Part shown: positions 1 to 12,900 of the stretch, one piece after another
How positions within the stretch are numbered: the stretch's first letter is position 1
How the letters are laid out: each line of letters starts with the position of its first letter
Assembly (NCBI GenBank): GCA_963662155.1
Contig: OY759269.1
Coordinates: 10,169,600-10,233,599, forward strand
Reading direction: 5' to 3'
Source: Lamellibrachia columna
Lineage: Eukaryota; Annelida; Polychaeta; Sabellida; Siboglinidae
Length of the DNA: 64,000 nt
Notes under the pieces: generated by a model
What the model was told of the DNA's origin: nothing
The model's input: the letters and a program-made list of their open reading frames with translations, nothing else
Databases searched by the model: none
Position numbers and translations under genes: made by a program

Positions 1-64
1 ATTCCACCAGCATCAATGACCTAAGCCCATCTTATCCAGCACAAGTTGTTTTATGCATCGATTT

Positions 65-255
65 GATAATGGGTGTAACAAGATAATGGGTGTAACAAGA
101 TAATGGGTGTAACAAGATAATGGGTGTACCAAAATAATGGGTGTAACAAGATAATAGGTGTAACAAGATAATGGATGTAACAATATAATGGGTGTAACAA
201 GATAATAGGTGTAACAAGATAATGGATGTAACAATATAATGGGTGTAACAAGATG
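65..255. repeat. 17-bp minisatellite (GTGTAACAAGATAATGG), about 11 copies
   Basis: The unit is repeated head to tail with point variants (ATAATAGG, ACAATATAATGG, TACCAAAATAATGG). Two adjacent three-unit blocks (about 150-200 and 201-251) are near identical, which indicates 51-bp higher-order duplication. The array ends about 50 bp before the splice acceptor of the 308-409 exon. Minus-strand open frames here are repeat artefacts. Confidence 0.95.
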
Positions 256-307
256 AACTATAAGTAACATTTTACCTGCTAACTGACATCTTTCTTCCTT
301 CTGTCAG

Positions 308-924
308 ACGAGTTGCATGGAAGGGTTGCGAATACGACGGTCCTGCTCAAGTCTAGCTCTATGGACATGTTGAATGTGGAAGAGTCAGACTTTACAGACT
401 CTCACTCAGGTACAAGATTCATTTGTGGGGCCACTTGAAGTTAGGATTTGAATGCATAATGTATTGGAAATGGTTAAACAAATATAGTGTATGACTGTAC
501 ATTTTGTAGATGTTGGTTGGGTACATGTAAGTACTGTGAAGTACAAGTCCGTGTGTGCTGATGTTATAATGTGTTAAATAATGAGACCAAACGCATGTTT
601 GCATGCGTGCACACTCTGTGGATGTCAGTTTTGTTAAATCTGGTAACTATTGATCTGGAAATGAATAAAGTTTACATTATGCAACCATGTTTAGGGTAAT
701 TGTTCATCTGGCTTTGTTCTCTTACTGAATGTGGTTGTAACTGCACTGAACTGACCTAGTGACCTGTGAACTTTCTGCAGGGGAGACAGCGACACCCCTT
801 GACCGAAGGATGGAGCAATACCTCCAGTCAATCAGTCAATCTGGGGAGACATCAGTTCCCTCTATGCCTCTCTCCCAAGGAGGCAACTGCCACACCACTG
901 TCCTCTTCCTTGTGTTGCATGGAG
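308..924 (+). CDS. PITPNM: PITPNM exons 1-2 of the window: acidic linker running into the conserved LVLHGG block
   Basis: Exon 308-409 encodes a Ser- and acidic-rich linker ([20 protein letters not shown]). Exon 781-924 encodes [18 protein letters not shown] and ends in LFLVLHGG, the start of a block conserved in Nir proteins. The next exon (2643-2817) completes it with [10 protein letters not shown], then [21 protein letters not shown]. Splicing is phase 1 at both ends of exon 2. The last 40 nt of exon 2 plus its donor GTAGGT are the founder of the 40-bp minisatellite that follows. What lies upstream of 308 cannot be said from this window. Confidence 0.88.
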
Positions 925-3900
925 GTAGGTCTCACCACTGTCCTCTTCCTTTTGCTGCATGGAGGTAGGTCACACCACTGTCCTTTTCCTTGTGCTGCAT
1001 GGAGGTAGGTCAAACCACTGTCCTCTTCCTTGTGCTGCATGGAGGTAGGTCAAACCACTGTCCTCTTCCTTGTGCTGCATGGAGGTAGGTCACACCACTG
1101 TCCTTTTCCTTGTGCTGCATGGAGGTAGGTCAAACCACTGTCCTCTTCCTTGTGCTGCATGGAGGTAGGTCAAATCACTGTCCTCTTCCTTGTGCTGCTT
1201 GGAGGTAGGTCACACCACTGTCCTCTTCCTTGTGCTGCATGGAGGTAGGTCACACCACTGTCCTCTTACTTGTGCTGCATGGAGGTAGTTCACACCGCTG
1301 TCCTCTTCCTTGTGCTGCATGGAGGTAGGTCACACCACTGTCCTCTTCCTTGTGCTGCATGGAGGTAGGTCACACCACTGTCCTCTTCCTTGTGCTGTAT
1401 GGAGGTAGGTCACACCACTGTCCTCTTCCTTGTGCTGCATGGAGGTAGGTCACACCACTGTCCTCTTCCTTGTGCTGCATGGAGGTAGATCACACCACTA
1501 TCCTCTTCCTTGTGCTGCATGGAGGTAGGTCAAACCACTGTCCTCTTCCTTGTGCTGCATGGAGGTAGGTCACACCACTGCCCGCTTCCTTGTGCTGCAT
1601 GGAGGTAGGTCACCCCACTGTCCTCTTCCTTTGCTGCATGGAGGTAGATCACACCATTGTCCTCTTCCTTGTGCTGCATGGAGGTAGGTCACACCACTGC
1701 CCGCTTCCTTGTGCTGCATGGAGGTAGGTCACACCACTGTCCTCTTTCTTGTGCTGCACGGAGGTAGGTCACACCACTGTCCTCTTCCTTGTGCTGCATG
1801 GAGGTAGGTCACACCACTGTCCTCTTCCTTGTGCTGCACAGAGTTAGGTCACACCACTGTCCTCTTCCTTGTGCTGCATGGAGGTAGGTCAAACCACTCC
1901 CCTCTTCCTTGTGCTGCATGGAGGTAGGTCACACCACTGTCCTCTTCCTTGTGCTGCATGGAGGTAGGTCAAACCACTGTCCTCTTCCTTGTGCTGCATG
2001 GAGGTAGGTCACACCACTGTCCTCTTCCTTGTGCTGCATGGAGGTAGGTCACACCACTGTCCTCTTCCTTGTGCTGCACAGAGTTAGGTCACACCACTGT
2101 CCTCTTCCTTGTGCTGCATGGAGGTAGGTCAAACCACTGTCCTCTTCCTTGTGCTGCATGGAGGTAGGTCACACCACTGTCCTCTTCCTTGTGCTGCATG
2201 GAGGTAGGTCAAACCACTCCCCTCTTCCTTGTGCTGCATGGAGGTAGGTCACACCACTGTCCTCTTCCTTGTGCTGCATGGAGGTAGGTCACACCACTGT
2301 CCTCTTCCTTGTGCTGCATGGAGGTAGGTCAAACCACTGTCCTCTTCCTTGTGCTGCATGGAGGTAGGTCACACCACTGTGTTCTTCCTTGTGCTGCATG
2401 GAGATTAGTCACACTGCTGTCTTCCTCTTTGTACTGGACATACCATGATAGTGACACATTGACAGTACAATACACACATTACATGACATAACATGATGGT
2501 GACGCATTGACAATAGTCTGCATCAGTCATACAAAGGGCCATGGAAAGTTGTGTCATTTTCTGTTACAAAAAAGTGGGAACCTTGTTGTATGAATAATAC
2601 AGTTAGAGAAAGCCATGTTATAATGATATTATTTCCCTGCAGGGAGCATCATGGACAGTAGCTTTGACCAGCTGCCGATGAACTCGGACATTGCAACTCT
2701 CAAGTCGACCTTTGACACGGTCATCCAAGCCCACTATCCTGCCATTAGTGGTCACGTAGCGGTCAGACTTGTCCCCTGTCCGGCCATTTGCTCAAATACC
2801 CTCAATTTGCTCAACAGGTGAGGTTATTTAGAAAATAGGAAGAAGTTTTTTAACTGATTCCAAGTTTGTTCATGTTTTGTCACAAGAATCATGTTGAGTA
2901 GCCATGTAGATGCCCCATTTTAATATGTTGTGTAAATTATACATTATAATATTCGCTTAATTTCTGAGCACTATATTTCATTCATCATGCTTCAGTTTTA
3001 ATCCTACGCTTCATGGGTAAAAAAGGAAGCTATTCATCATTTTGAAATATGAAATTATGTTTTTAACTGCTCATCTAGCCACAATGTATCTGAGAAAAAT
3101 AACAGTTACAGGCTGATGAAAGGACAGTCTTCCATTGGGGACTTTAACTCTGTCTGTACATGTAGTTAGCAAGGAAAAGTTAACTCTATAATAATAATGA
3201 ATGGTCTTATATAGCACTGGTATCTGCCTAAACAATGCTCTTATTGTGGTTATGCTCCAGTGCCAGAGCAAGTTTTGTGGCGAATGCATTGCCCGTATAG
3301 CTATTTGTAGATCGAAACCATGTAGTTAAGATATTTTGCTCTCCGTTGTAGGACTTCATTATTTGTTATTTGCCTGACCATTTTATGTTAACCATTTTTC
3401 AGGGATGCCGCTTCTTTGTTGGAAAGCGTAGTGTCCATATTAATAACATAGTGCCCATGTAAAAAATCAAATACTTTTCAGCATAAACCCTGCTGGCTAC
3501 AACGAGGCTGCTGACACCAGTGGCAGCGATGCCCCAGTGACTGCCAAACAGAACTTCCTACTCAACACAATACCACTGTTTGCAACTGGGTCGCCAGCAT
3601 ACGCAGACACAGTCAAACAGGTGATCGCTCGGGCAAACAACGTCTTCAGTGAGTTCACGCGTACTGAGGAAGGGCTTGGATTCACAGGCCAGGTAGGTCA
3701 TGACATGGACTCATGTGTATTAGTTGCTCTCCTCCTTGTCCCAAAGGTCCGAAGTGACGCTGGCATCGATACTGGTCCTTGATATTTGTTTTCTTCTCCT
3801 GCCATCACTGATCCCATTTCACTGCCATCTGCACCACCTGTCTCCACTCCCCTCTATCCTTCGCTCTTATTCTCCCCTCCCACACCCACCAAATCTCTCT

Positions 3901-6900
3901 TCACGCAGTCCTCCCATCTCAGTCTCGGTTTTCCTCTTCTCCTTCTGCCCTCCACTCTAAGAGCATCCACTCTCTTCGTCAACCGTTCCCCTTCCATTCT
4001 ATCCACGTGTCGAACCACTTTTAACCAACTCCTCACCAGATTCCTCCTGAAACTCTTTCGCACCAACCTCCTCCCTCAGCTCCTTCGTTCTTCGTTTGTC
4101 TAACCTTTTCACTCTTGCATTTCTTCACCCAGTTATTTTTGCAAACTTGGATGTTCTCTTGGTTTGGTAATGTCATAAATACATTTTTAACAATATAATT
4201 GTACTGTCCCATTTGTGAGTCATCCAAAGTATGAATGCAGGAATGTTGCCTTGTGGGTATTTGTAAAGGTGTTGCATTGTGGGTATTTACAATTGGGTTG
4301 CATTGTGGGTATTTGTAAATGGGTTGCATTGTGGGTATTTGTAAATGTGTTGCATTGGGTTGCTGTCATATGCCATGCTTATAGGTTCTGTAGTACTTAG
4401 GATTCTGTGATCATTTGAGTGCGAGTGTAAAAAAAGGTAAGTTCTTATATAACGCAGTATCCAGTCCTTAGCACTGCTCAAAGCGCTTTACACTTCACCC
4501 CCTGGCAGACCTGTTCATTCCAAGGCCATTTCAACTTCTCTAGGAAGCATAGCCTGGCTTATCTTATAGATAGTGGTGCAATTATATGATGCTGATGAAT
4601 TGTTATTTTTTGTAGCAATCTTGTGACAATTTATTTATTTTTACATTAATAGTGTGGTTTCCTCGTTAGTTATGGTTACTATCTTACTGCAAGTCTCCCT
4701 GACTTCATCATAAATTTGCATTTTATTTTCATATACACTAGATGATAGGTCAAATACATACGTCTGAGACAGTGTCTGACAAAAAACTTGTTTCAGGTCT
4801 GCCTATTGGGAGATAGTATTGGCTCCATCATTGGCTATGATGCCTTGTGCAGACATTTTGTGCCGACACACATGAAGCCAAGCGCCTCCGACAGCGAAAC
4901 ATCTCCCACCGACCTCGAGTGTAACAGTAGTACTGGTGGTGTCACCTGGCGGACAAACCTGGAAACGATCAAACAGATGAGTTTCAGTAACCCTGATATG
5001 AGTGGGGTAACGGGTGGCGATGAAAAGACAGTCAACAAAGACAGTCTTATGACAGAAGCAAAGGACTCTGGGACAGGACAGGAGAATTCAACGTGGAAGA
5101 GACAAACGTCATGTCCAAATTCTCGCCGGACAAGTGCAATCAGCCAGTCAGCTTCATCCAGGTTAAATTTTGACGTTTCCGACTTCTTTATGTTTGGCGC
5201 CCCACTCGGCCTCGTCCTTGCCTACCGCAAGATGTGTCTGTATGATTGCACAAATAGTAAGTCATATTTATTGTCATTGCAATATTTAAAGGTACGACGT
5301 CCGATCGTTTTTGTCATCAAATCATGTTGAATTATATTTATTCTAACATTTTGTCTACCTAAATGTGTTTTAATGAACTATACAATATTTCCGTGTAATT
5401 AGACCGTTATCCGTTTAATCTAAATGTTTCAATGCAAATATCATGTTTTCATTCATGTTGAATGGCAAGGTCACTATTCATAAACAGATAACCTTAAAAT
5501 TATATTGAACAATTGTGGTTTATTAAAATATATTTGGTTGGTCTATGTGTTAGAATTGATACGGTTTATACAGTGTAACATGATTTTATGATAGAAACAG
5601 TAAGACTTTGTGCTTTTAACAATTTATTTTAGACATAAAGGTTAAATGAAGGGTTAGGGGCACGGTGTTCACCCTCACCTGTCTAAACTGAAATTTATTG
5701 AGTAAATCTGGAAATGTCAGTACAGCATGACGTTAAATGATGCTAGCATAATAAACTTCTTAACTCTATAACACCAAAACCAACACAGTGCATGTGTTCA
5801 GTGCATGTACTGTTTTATGCCAACAGATAAAGTCCAAAAATAGTTAGTGCATTGGTTGGTATGCTACATTCATTCAACTGTGTCCTGATGTTGACTGAAT
5901 TTACTGAGCCATTTCATAGATACTTCTGCCATGACTCATGTGATTGCAAGATCGGGTCCATGACATGTTACATATTTACCCCCTGTGTGGGATCTTTTAC
6001 TCCCCCTGGCATAGACACCAGATAGAAGAGACCAACAGCTTTTTGTGTCTCTTCCGAAAGACGCAGATTCATACCAACTAGACACATTTGTTATTGTTTC
6101 AGTTCCACTGCCAAAACCCCACTGTCTGCAACTGTACAACTTGTTCTATGCGTCCGACCCCGCCGGGGTGAGACTAGAGCCTCTGCTCTGTGACGGCTTC
6201 ACACATCTATGCCCTATGAATATCCCACGCTACCAGAAGTTTCCCCTCGGCGATGGCCAGGCAGTGCATGTGGGTAGGTATTGTGTCGCACAGTCTATGT
6301 GGATGTGTATCTTAAGGTCTGTTATATGTGTGTAACTACTGTCTGTTTATAGGCCTACCAACAACCACACAATTGTATGTATATCCTATGTCATGTTATG
6401 GAGCAGTCTGCACAATGCGGCACAGTGTGTACTACCAGTTGACACGTGGTGCCCCCAGCAGACAAAAATGGTACTGTGGAATACAATACAATAGAATAAA
6501 TTTTTATTCAAACAACAAACACAGTAATGGCTGCAATAGCCGTGAGAATATATATATTTTTTCAGTGACGTAAAGAGATGTTTGAAAGGAATACACAAGA
6601 AGTTAAAATAACTTGTATATAATGTATCCCCTACATAGCTATTCGTTTAATAACACTTGAGTAATTAGAATATGTGCAATTAGAAAATACTGAATCACAT
6701 GCAATTCAAATGCCTACATTTATAAGGAATAGTCCCATTTTTTACATACTCAATAAACATGATACATACATACAATTGTAATTAGTCGCACCCCTACCAG
6801 ATAAGAAACATACTAATTATTAATGGAAAATTCCATGTGTGGAATATCTCCATGACACCAGTAGATGACTTGTCTGTTGCAGTGGAGACTATCCAGGCCA

Positions 6901-9900
6901 ACTTGTCAAGGTTCGTGGACCTCCCCCCGCCCTCCCCTTCCCTCAGTGGTGAGGAGCCAGACCTGGAACGAAGACAGAGCAACATGAGCATGCTCAGTCA
7001 AGTGTCGGGACGCATCGATTTCGCTGTCGCCAGCATCAACACAGGTAGGGAGTGCTCATTAGTTAGAGAGCATTAATTATATTTCTTTTAGTTTCTCTTC
7101 ACTACCTGTCTACGCCTGTGTATAACTGACATATATACCCATCATAAAATCATCTGACATATATGCAGGTTTATGTTGGATATGAGAAAGTGCTCATTGT
7201 CAGAGAGAATGAGAAATGAGTGAAGCAGATCTAATGATTGTGTTAATGCTAGCGGTATTAATATGTGCATTAAACTGACAGAGATCTGATAAGAGCATTG
7301 ATGAAAAAATGTTGTCTCTCGATAAGCCAATGGCTTCCTTGTCCACTTGCCACCTGGAACCTGTAGCTTTGGCTGGCAATCTTGCTGACTTGTTTTAGTG
7401 ACATCTTATTTCAATGACTGTCTTGTTTCAGTGACGTCCCAGTGGTGGGGGAACAAGAGGTTGGACTATGTCCTGTACTGCCCAGACGCACTCCAGTCCT
7501 TCCCTCACACGGCTCTCCCCTATCTCCTTCATGCTAGCTTCTGGGAGTCGACAGATGCCGTCGCATTCATTCTCCGACAGGTTGTAGCAGCAATAATTGT
7601 TATGGCTATTATCATAATTATAATGGTTATTATGATTACTATGGTTAGTGTGATTATTATGAGTGTCATTATTATTAAAAAGTGCCCACAATACAATTCG
7701 TTCAAGCCTGATGCGGAGGTCAATGCAATGTCAAGTTTTCTTTTAAATATGCTTTGAAATGTCCTTACAGGTCATTTGGAACATATATATTTTAAATGTT
7801 TCATAGAAAGCCATTCAAAATATGTTCATCATTTGTTTTGCAGCATAGAAACATAACTAATGTATTTTACCAACACCAGGTGGTGCGCCAGGAATTTATA
7901 ACGCTGCAGCCTGAGAGCCAGAAAGAGGCTTCGCTGTTCAGTCCTGGTCAGCCGCGAGAGAAGTGGTTGAAACGTCGCACTACAATGAAGCTACGGGTAA
8001 GTGTGTCTGTAGGAACTTTATATAGTCATGTAACTTATTTTGCCGTCAATATCTGCCATGATATAAACACTTCTTTCCTTATATAAACCACATTTCTGTC
8101 TATTTTGTAATCTTGGCTATTTATTTATTATTATTTATTGATCTAAGCTGTATTTTAACATTTTACATATTTTATCTATTAGTTGTATTGAATACTTAAG
8201 AATACTTTGTCTTATTTGTATTATTAACTTAACTTAGTGTGAAGCGGCTTGATTTGTAATTAAATTTTAATTAAAATGCACTTATCCAGAACCAGCATTA
8301 TTATTATCGTAATTCCATAATGCAGTAACATGACAAGTGCATAGATTAGTTTGATTTAGCAGATCCTTTAGAAACCAAGAATGGGCCTATGACAAGAGCC
8401 ACCTAGTGTAGAATACGTTATACCATATACAAATTAAATGGTGCAAAAGAATAATATAATTTGTGACGTTAGTATTATGAAAATAGTTGTAGTTATTAAT
8501 GTTAGGTGACATATAAGATATTGTTACCCTAAAATACTGTGTAGTAAGATACACATGTGCACGATACGCTACAGAACAAGTGTGGTTGAGTATATTTATG
8601 TTGTGTGATTGTTCAAGGAGTGCTAAAAATCACGTTTGTGCACTCGCACATGATCATCTAATTTCATGACCACGTTTGAAGAAGTATCAGCTAGTGTAAG
8701 TATCTCCATCAGTGATCAGATCATCTGTCTCAGAAAGTTGATTATCCATTAATTTAAGGTCTTTCATTATGAGTCTACTTTCCCGTGTAAGAAGATGCAA
8801 ATTTACACAATCTAACTTTGCGTAAAAATCATTACAACTTATCTAACAAATGTAAATAATTTGTCAGGGCTATGTTACTTAGCACTCATAGACCATTAAA
8901 CAAGTGATTATACACTCATCTTTCCTCATTGTTGTCTCCCAGAATGTTGCTCCGAACCACCGAGCGAATGATGTCATTGTCTTGGAAGGGCGAACTCAGA
9001 CGTTGCTCGCCCGATTCATGTATGGACCTCTGGACATAGTGTCTCTATCTGGGGAGAAGGTGAGGTACCAACCAGCAAGACCAGTGTAACTTACACTGGC
9101 TCTTAATAGCGAGTTAACAATACTGCCTCTCTATATGATATTATCAGACTCAATCATTTTATCATACCATTTAAAGATTTGAAATGTCATTATAACATTT
9201 TTGTTGATTGACAAAACGGTTGTGCCTTAATAGTTGAATTTTTTGGCTAAACACTACAGCTACAACACTACATGTATGGCTACTGAAATTACCTTATGTT
9301 TTATGACGTGATTCTGGCTGTAAAACCATTTGGATTTTAGTAAGTACACACTTTAAAAACAGTGCATCTTACAAAATGTAAATTTTACAAGGAATTCACC
9401 CAGCATTTCTTCTTTTGTCTTCATTATTTTCAAATGTCTTGCTTAGAAACATTATCCATAAACTAATGCACCTTTATCTCAATGTTATATACACAGTATG
9501 CGTCTAGTATCTAATCTATTTACTGGCTGCTTCCCTGAACATTTCCAGACACAGGTTTACTGTATGGTTGGTTTGCAATTCTCTTCCTTTAATAATGAAT
9601 AATATTGACATTAATTAGCAATATAAAAAAATGTATTTGACTTTTTAATATATTATGTATATATATATTAATTATTTAATAATTACATATATTTAGTAAT
9701 AATATAATTATCTATTAATTATTATTTTATTATTATTATATTCCTGCATTGTGCTGTATTTATTTTAAAATAATGATTACTAGTAGTTGTATATTTATTT
9801 ATTCTTTAATGTTTAATATGCTGTGAAGCGCCACAAACAGCCTTGTATCTGGCGCTATGTCAAATAAAATATATTATTGAAATTATTTTGCCACCAGGTG

Positions 9901-12900
9901 GACGTGCACGTGATGACAGCGCCTCCGCAGGGCGAGTGGCAGCTCTTTGGCACGGTGGTGACAGAAAGCAATGGCAAGGCCACCTTTGAAGTGCCCAAAG
10001 ATAAGCTACTGAGTCTTGGAATGTACCCGGTCAAGATGGTTGTCCGGTGAGGGGTGTCAATATTTATTATAGTGATACTAAAATGCTGTTAACAAAAAGA
10101 ATGAATATATGGCTGAAAGAATAGACTAGTAGGAACATTGGTTGTACTCTGTGGTACAGAGACCTGATCATTGACAAGCAGTGACAACAAATGCTTGGAA
10201 AGTTTTGAGGTGTGGCTATAGGGACAAAAACATGAGGCCATTTACATTTTTGCAAGTTACCTGGTAAATTTTTCCAATGTTTTAATGAAAGTTCGCACTC
10301 TTTTATTAAATTGAGCATATTACTTAAAGCTATTGATGTCAGATCTGAACATCAACGAACCTGGTTCAAGATTCAAGATGGGCCGAATGAACTGAGGAGA
10401 GAGTTTTGAGATGTGTTGCCTGTGGTTGTCAGAAGTCTTCCAAGTGCACAGATTACAAAATATCAAGACCAGAGAGGACACCTTCACCCATGAATCCATC
10501 ACAGAAGACTCCAGTGGTTTGGACCACTGAAGATGTGGAGTGACCAGACCAGGAATGAAACTGAGCTCCTGCTGTTGACAGCACAGCAGCATGCCATAAA
10601 CAGAGCAGGGTGGAGGGGTGCAACTTCCTCGGAAGACAGCGAGGGGTGCAACTTCCTCGAAGGACAGCGAGGGGTGCAACTTCCTTGAAGGACAGCGAGG
10701 GGTGCAACATCCTCGGAGGACAGCGAGGGGTCCAACTTTCTCGAAGGACAGCGAGGGGTGCAAATTCCTCAAAGGACAGCAAGGGGTGCAACTTCCTCGA
10801 AGGACAGCGAGGGGTGCAACTTCCTCAAAGGACAGCGAGGGGGGCAACATCCTCGGAGGACAGTGAGAGGTGCACTACTTCGAAGGACAGCAAGGGGTGC
10901 AGCATCCTCGGAGGACAGGGAGGGGTGCAACTTCCTCAAAGGACAGTAAGGGGTGCAACTTCCTCAAAGGACAGCAAGGGGTGCAACTTCCTCAAAGGAC
11001 AACAAGGGGTGCAACATCCTCGGAGGACAGCGAGGGGTGCAGCATCCTCAAAGGACAGCAAGGGGTGCAGCATCCTCGGAGGACAGCAAGTTGTGCAACT
11101 TCCTCAAAGGACAGCACGGGGTGCGACTTCCTCAAAGGACAGCAAGGGGTGCAACTTCCTCAAAGGACAGCAAGGGGTGCAACTTCCTCAGAGGACAGCA
11201 AGGGGTGCAACTTCCTCAAAGGACAGCAATGAGTGCAACTTCCTCAAAGGACAGCAAGGGGTGCAACTTCCTCAAAGGACAGCGAGGGGTGCAACATCCT
11301 CGAAAGACAGCAAGGGGTGCAACATCCTCAAAGGACAGCAAGGGGTGCAACTTCCTTGAAGGACAGCGAGGGGTGCAACTTCCTCAAAGGACAGCGAGGG
11401 GTGCAACTTCCTCGGAAGACAGTGAGGGGTGCAACTTCCTCAAAGGACAGCGAGGGGTGCAACTTCCTTGAAGGACAGCGAGGGGTGCAACTTCCTCAAA
11501 GGACAGCAAGGGGTGCAACTTCCTTGAAGGACAGCGAGGGGTGCAACTTCCTCAGAAGACAGTGAGGGGTGCAACTTCCTCAAAGGACAGCAAGGGGTGC
11601 AACTTCCTTGAAGGACAGCGAGGGGTGCAACTTCCTCAAAGGACAGCGAGGGGTGCAACTTCCTTGAAGGACAGCAAGGGGTACAACTTCCTCAAAGGAC
11701 AGCGAGAGGTGCAACTTCCTCGAAGGACAGCGAGGGGTGCAACTTCCTCGGAAGACAGTGAGGGGTGCAACTTCCTCAAAGGACAGCGAGGGGTGCAACT
11801 TCCTTGAAGGACAGCAAGGGGTGCAACTTCCTCAAAGGACAGCGAGGGGTGCAACTTCCTCGAAGGACAGCGAGGGGTGCAACTTCCTCGGAAGACAGTG
11901 AGGGGTGCAGCTTCCTCGAAGGACAGCGAGGGGTGCAACTTCCTTGAAGGACAGCAAGGGGTGCAACTTCCTCAAAGGACAGCGAGGGGTGCAACTTCTT
12001 CGAAGGACAGCGAGGGGTGCAGCTTCCTCGGATGACAGCGAGGGGTGCAATTTCCTCGAAGGACACCGAGGGATGCATCTTCCTCAGAGGACAGTGAGGG
12101 GTGCAGCATCCTCGGAGGACAGCGAGGGGTGCAACGTCCTCGGAGGACAACGAGGGGTGCAGCATCCTCGGAGGACAGCGAGGGGTGCAGCTTCCACTTC
12201 CTATGCGCTTAAGTCATGTAAGTCTTTAAATACATGATGCTTAACTACTTATTTCCCTTGCCCCCACACTTACAGTAGACATGCGTTTTTTGCAGAGGAG
12301 ATCACACGTCTGTTGACTTCTATCTGGCTGTGCTACAGCCAAAGGCAGAAGTGGTAGTGTTCAGCATTGATGGGTCCTTCACTGCCAGCGTCTCAATCAT
12401 GGGCAAGGATCCTAAAGTGCGACCCGGCGCCGTCGATGTTGTCAGGTAATTTGTCATGTCATTGTGACAGATTTTACGCAAAATTTTTCTTTTGTTGTAT
12501 AGCAAAAACTTAGCCTGTCCATTTCCATGAGTGGGTTATATAAGCCGAGATATCCACAATATATTATTTAGTATCCTAAATAAAAGTTCCTCCAAGATGT
12601 TGTGGCGACACACCACTGGCGCCCCCTACCATTGTCTCCTCCCAGAATACCTTGCTGTGCCTCCAGTGATTGCATATACATTTATGAAGGCCCTATTTTG
12701 CATCGCTTACACTATCTGTATCTACATAGGTTTGCCCTTATATTTGTCTACACAGCTGCCCCTCAAACATACCCAGATGTCCTGTGTGTGCGTTCTTGCA
12801 GACACTGGCAGGACCTTGGCTACCTGATCATCTATGTGTCGGCGAGACCAGACATGCAACAGAAGAAAGTAGTGACGTGGCTGGCTCAGCACAACTTCCC

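Larger units (their letters stand above)
3693..4796. other. PITPNM intron 4: pyrimidine-rich tract, 26-bp repeat and SINE tail
   Basis: After the donor at 3693 there is a C/T-rich stretch (about 3775-4100) that is open in several frames only because of its composition. A 26-bp tandem repeat and a minus-strand SINE tail follow (listed separately). The acceptor is TTGTTTCAG, ending 4796. I see no coding signal apart from the flanking exons. Confidence 0.6.

Noticed and set aside
885..2405. CRISPR-like array (regular repeats)
   Set aside because: Eukaryotic, no spacers: the units are contiguous and near identical. It is a minisatellite.
3724..4103. Open frames of 70-105 codons after PITPNM exon 4
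   Set aside because: They lie in a pyrimidine-rich intron stretch; the next exon (4797) joins in phase to 3692 and matches the conserved family sequence.
10320..12237. Long open frames on both strands (up to 249 codons) in the 28-bp array
   Set aside because: Same cause: the repeat unit has no stop in any frame, and the array sits inside a PITPNM intron bounded by good splice sites.
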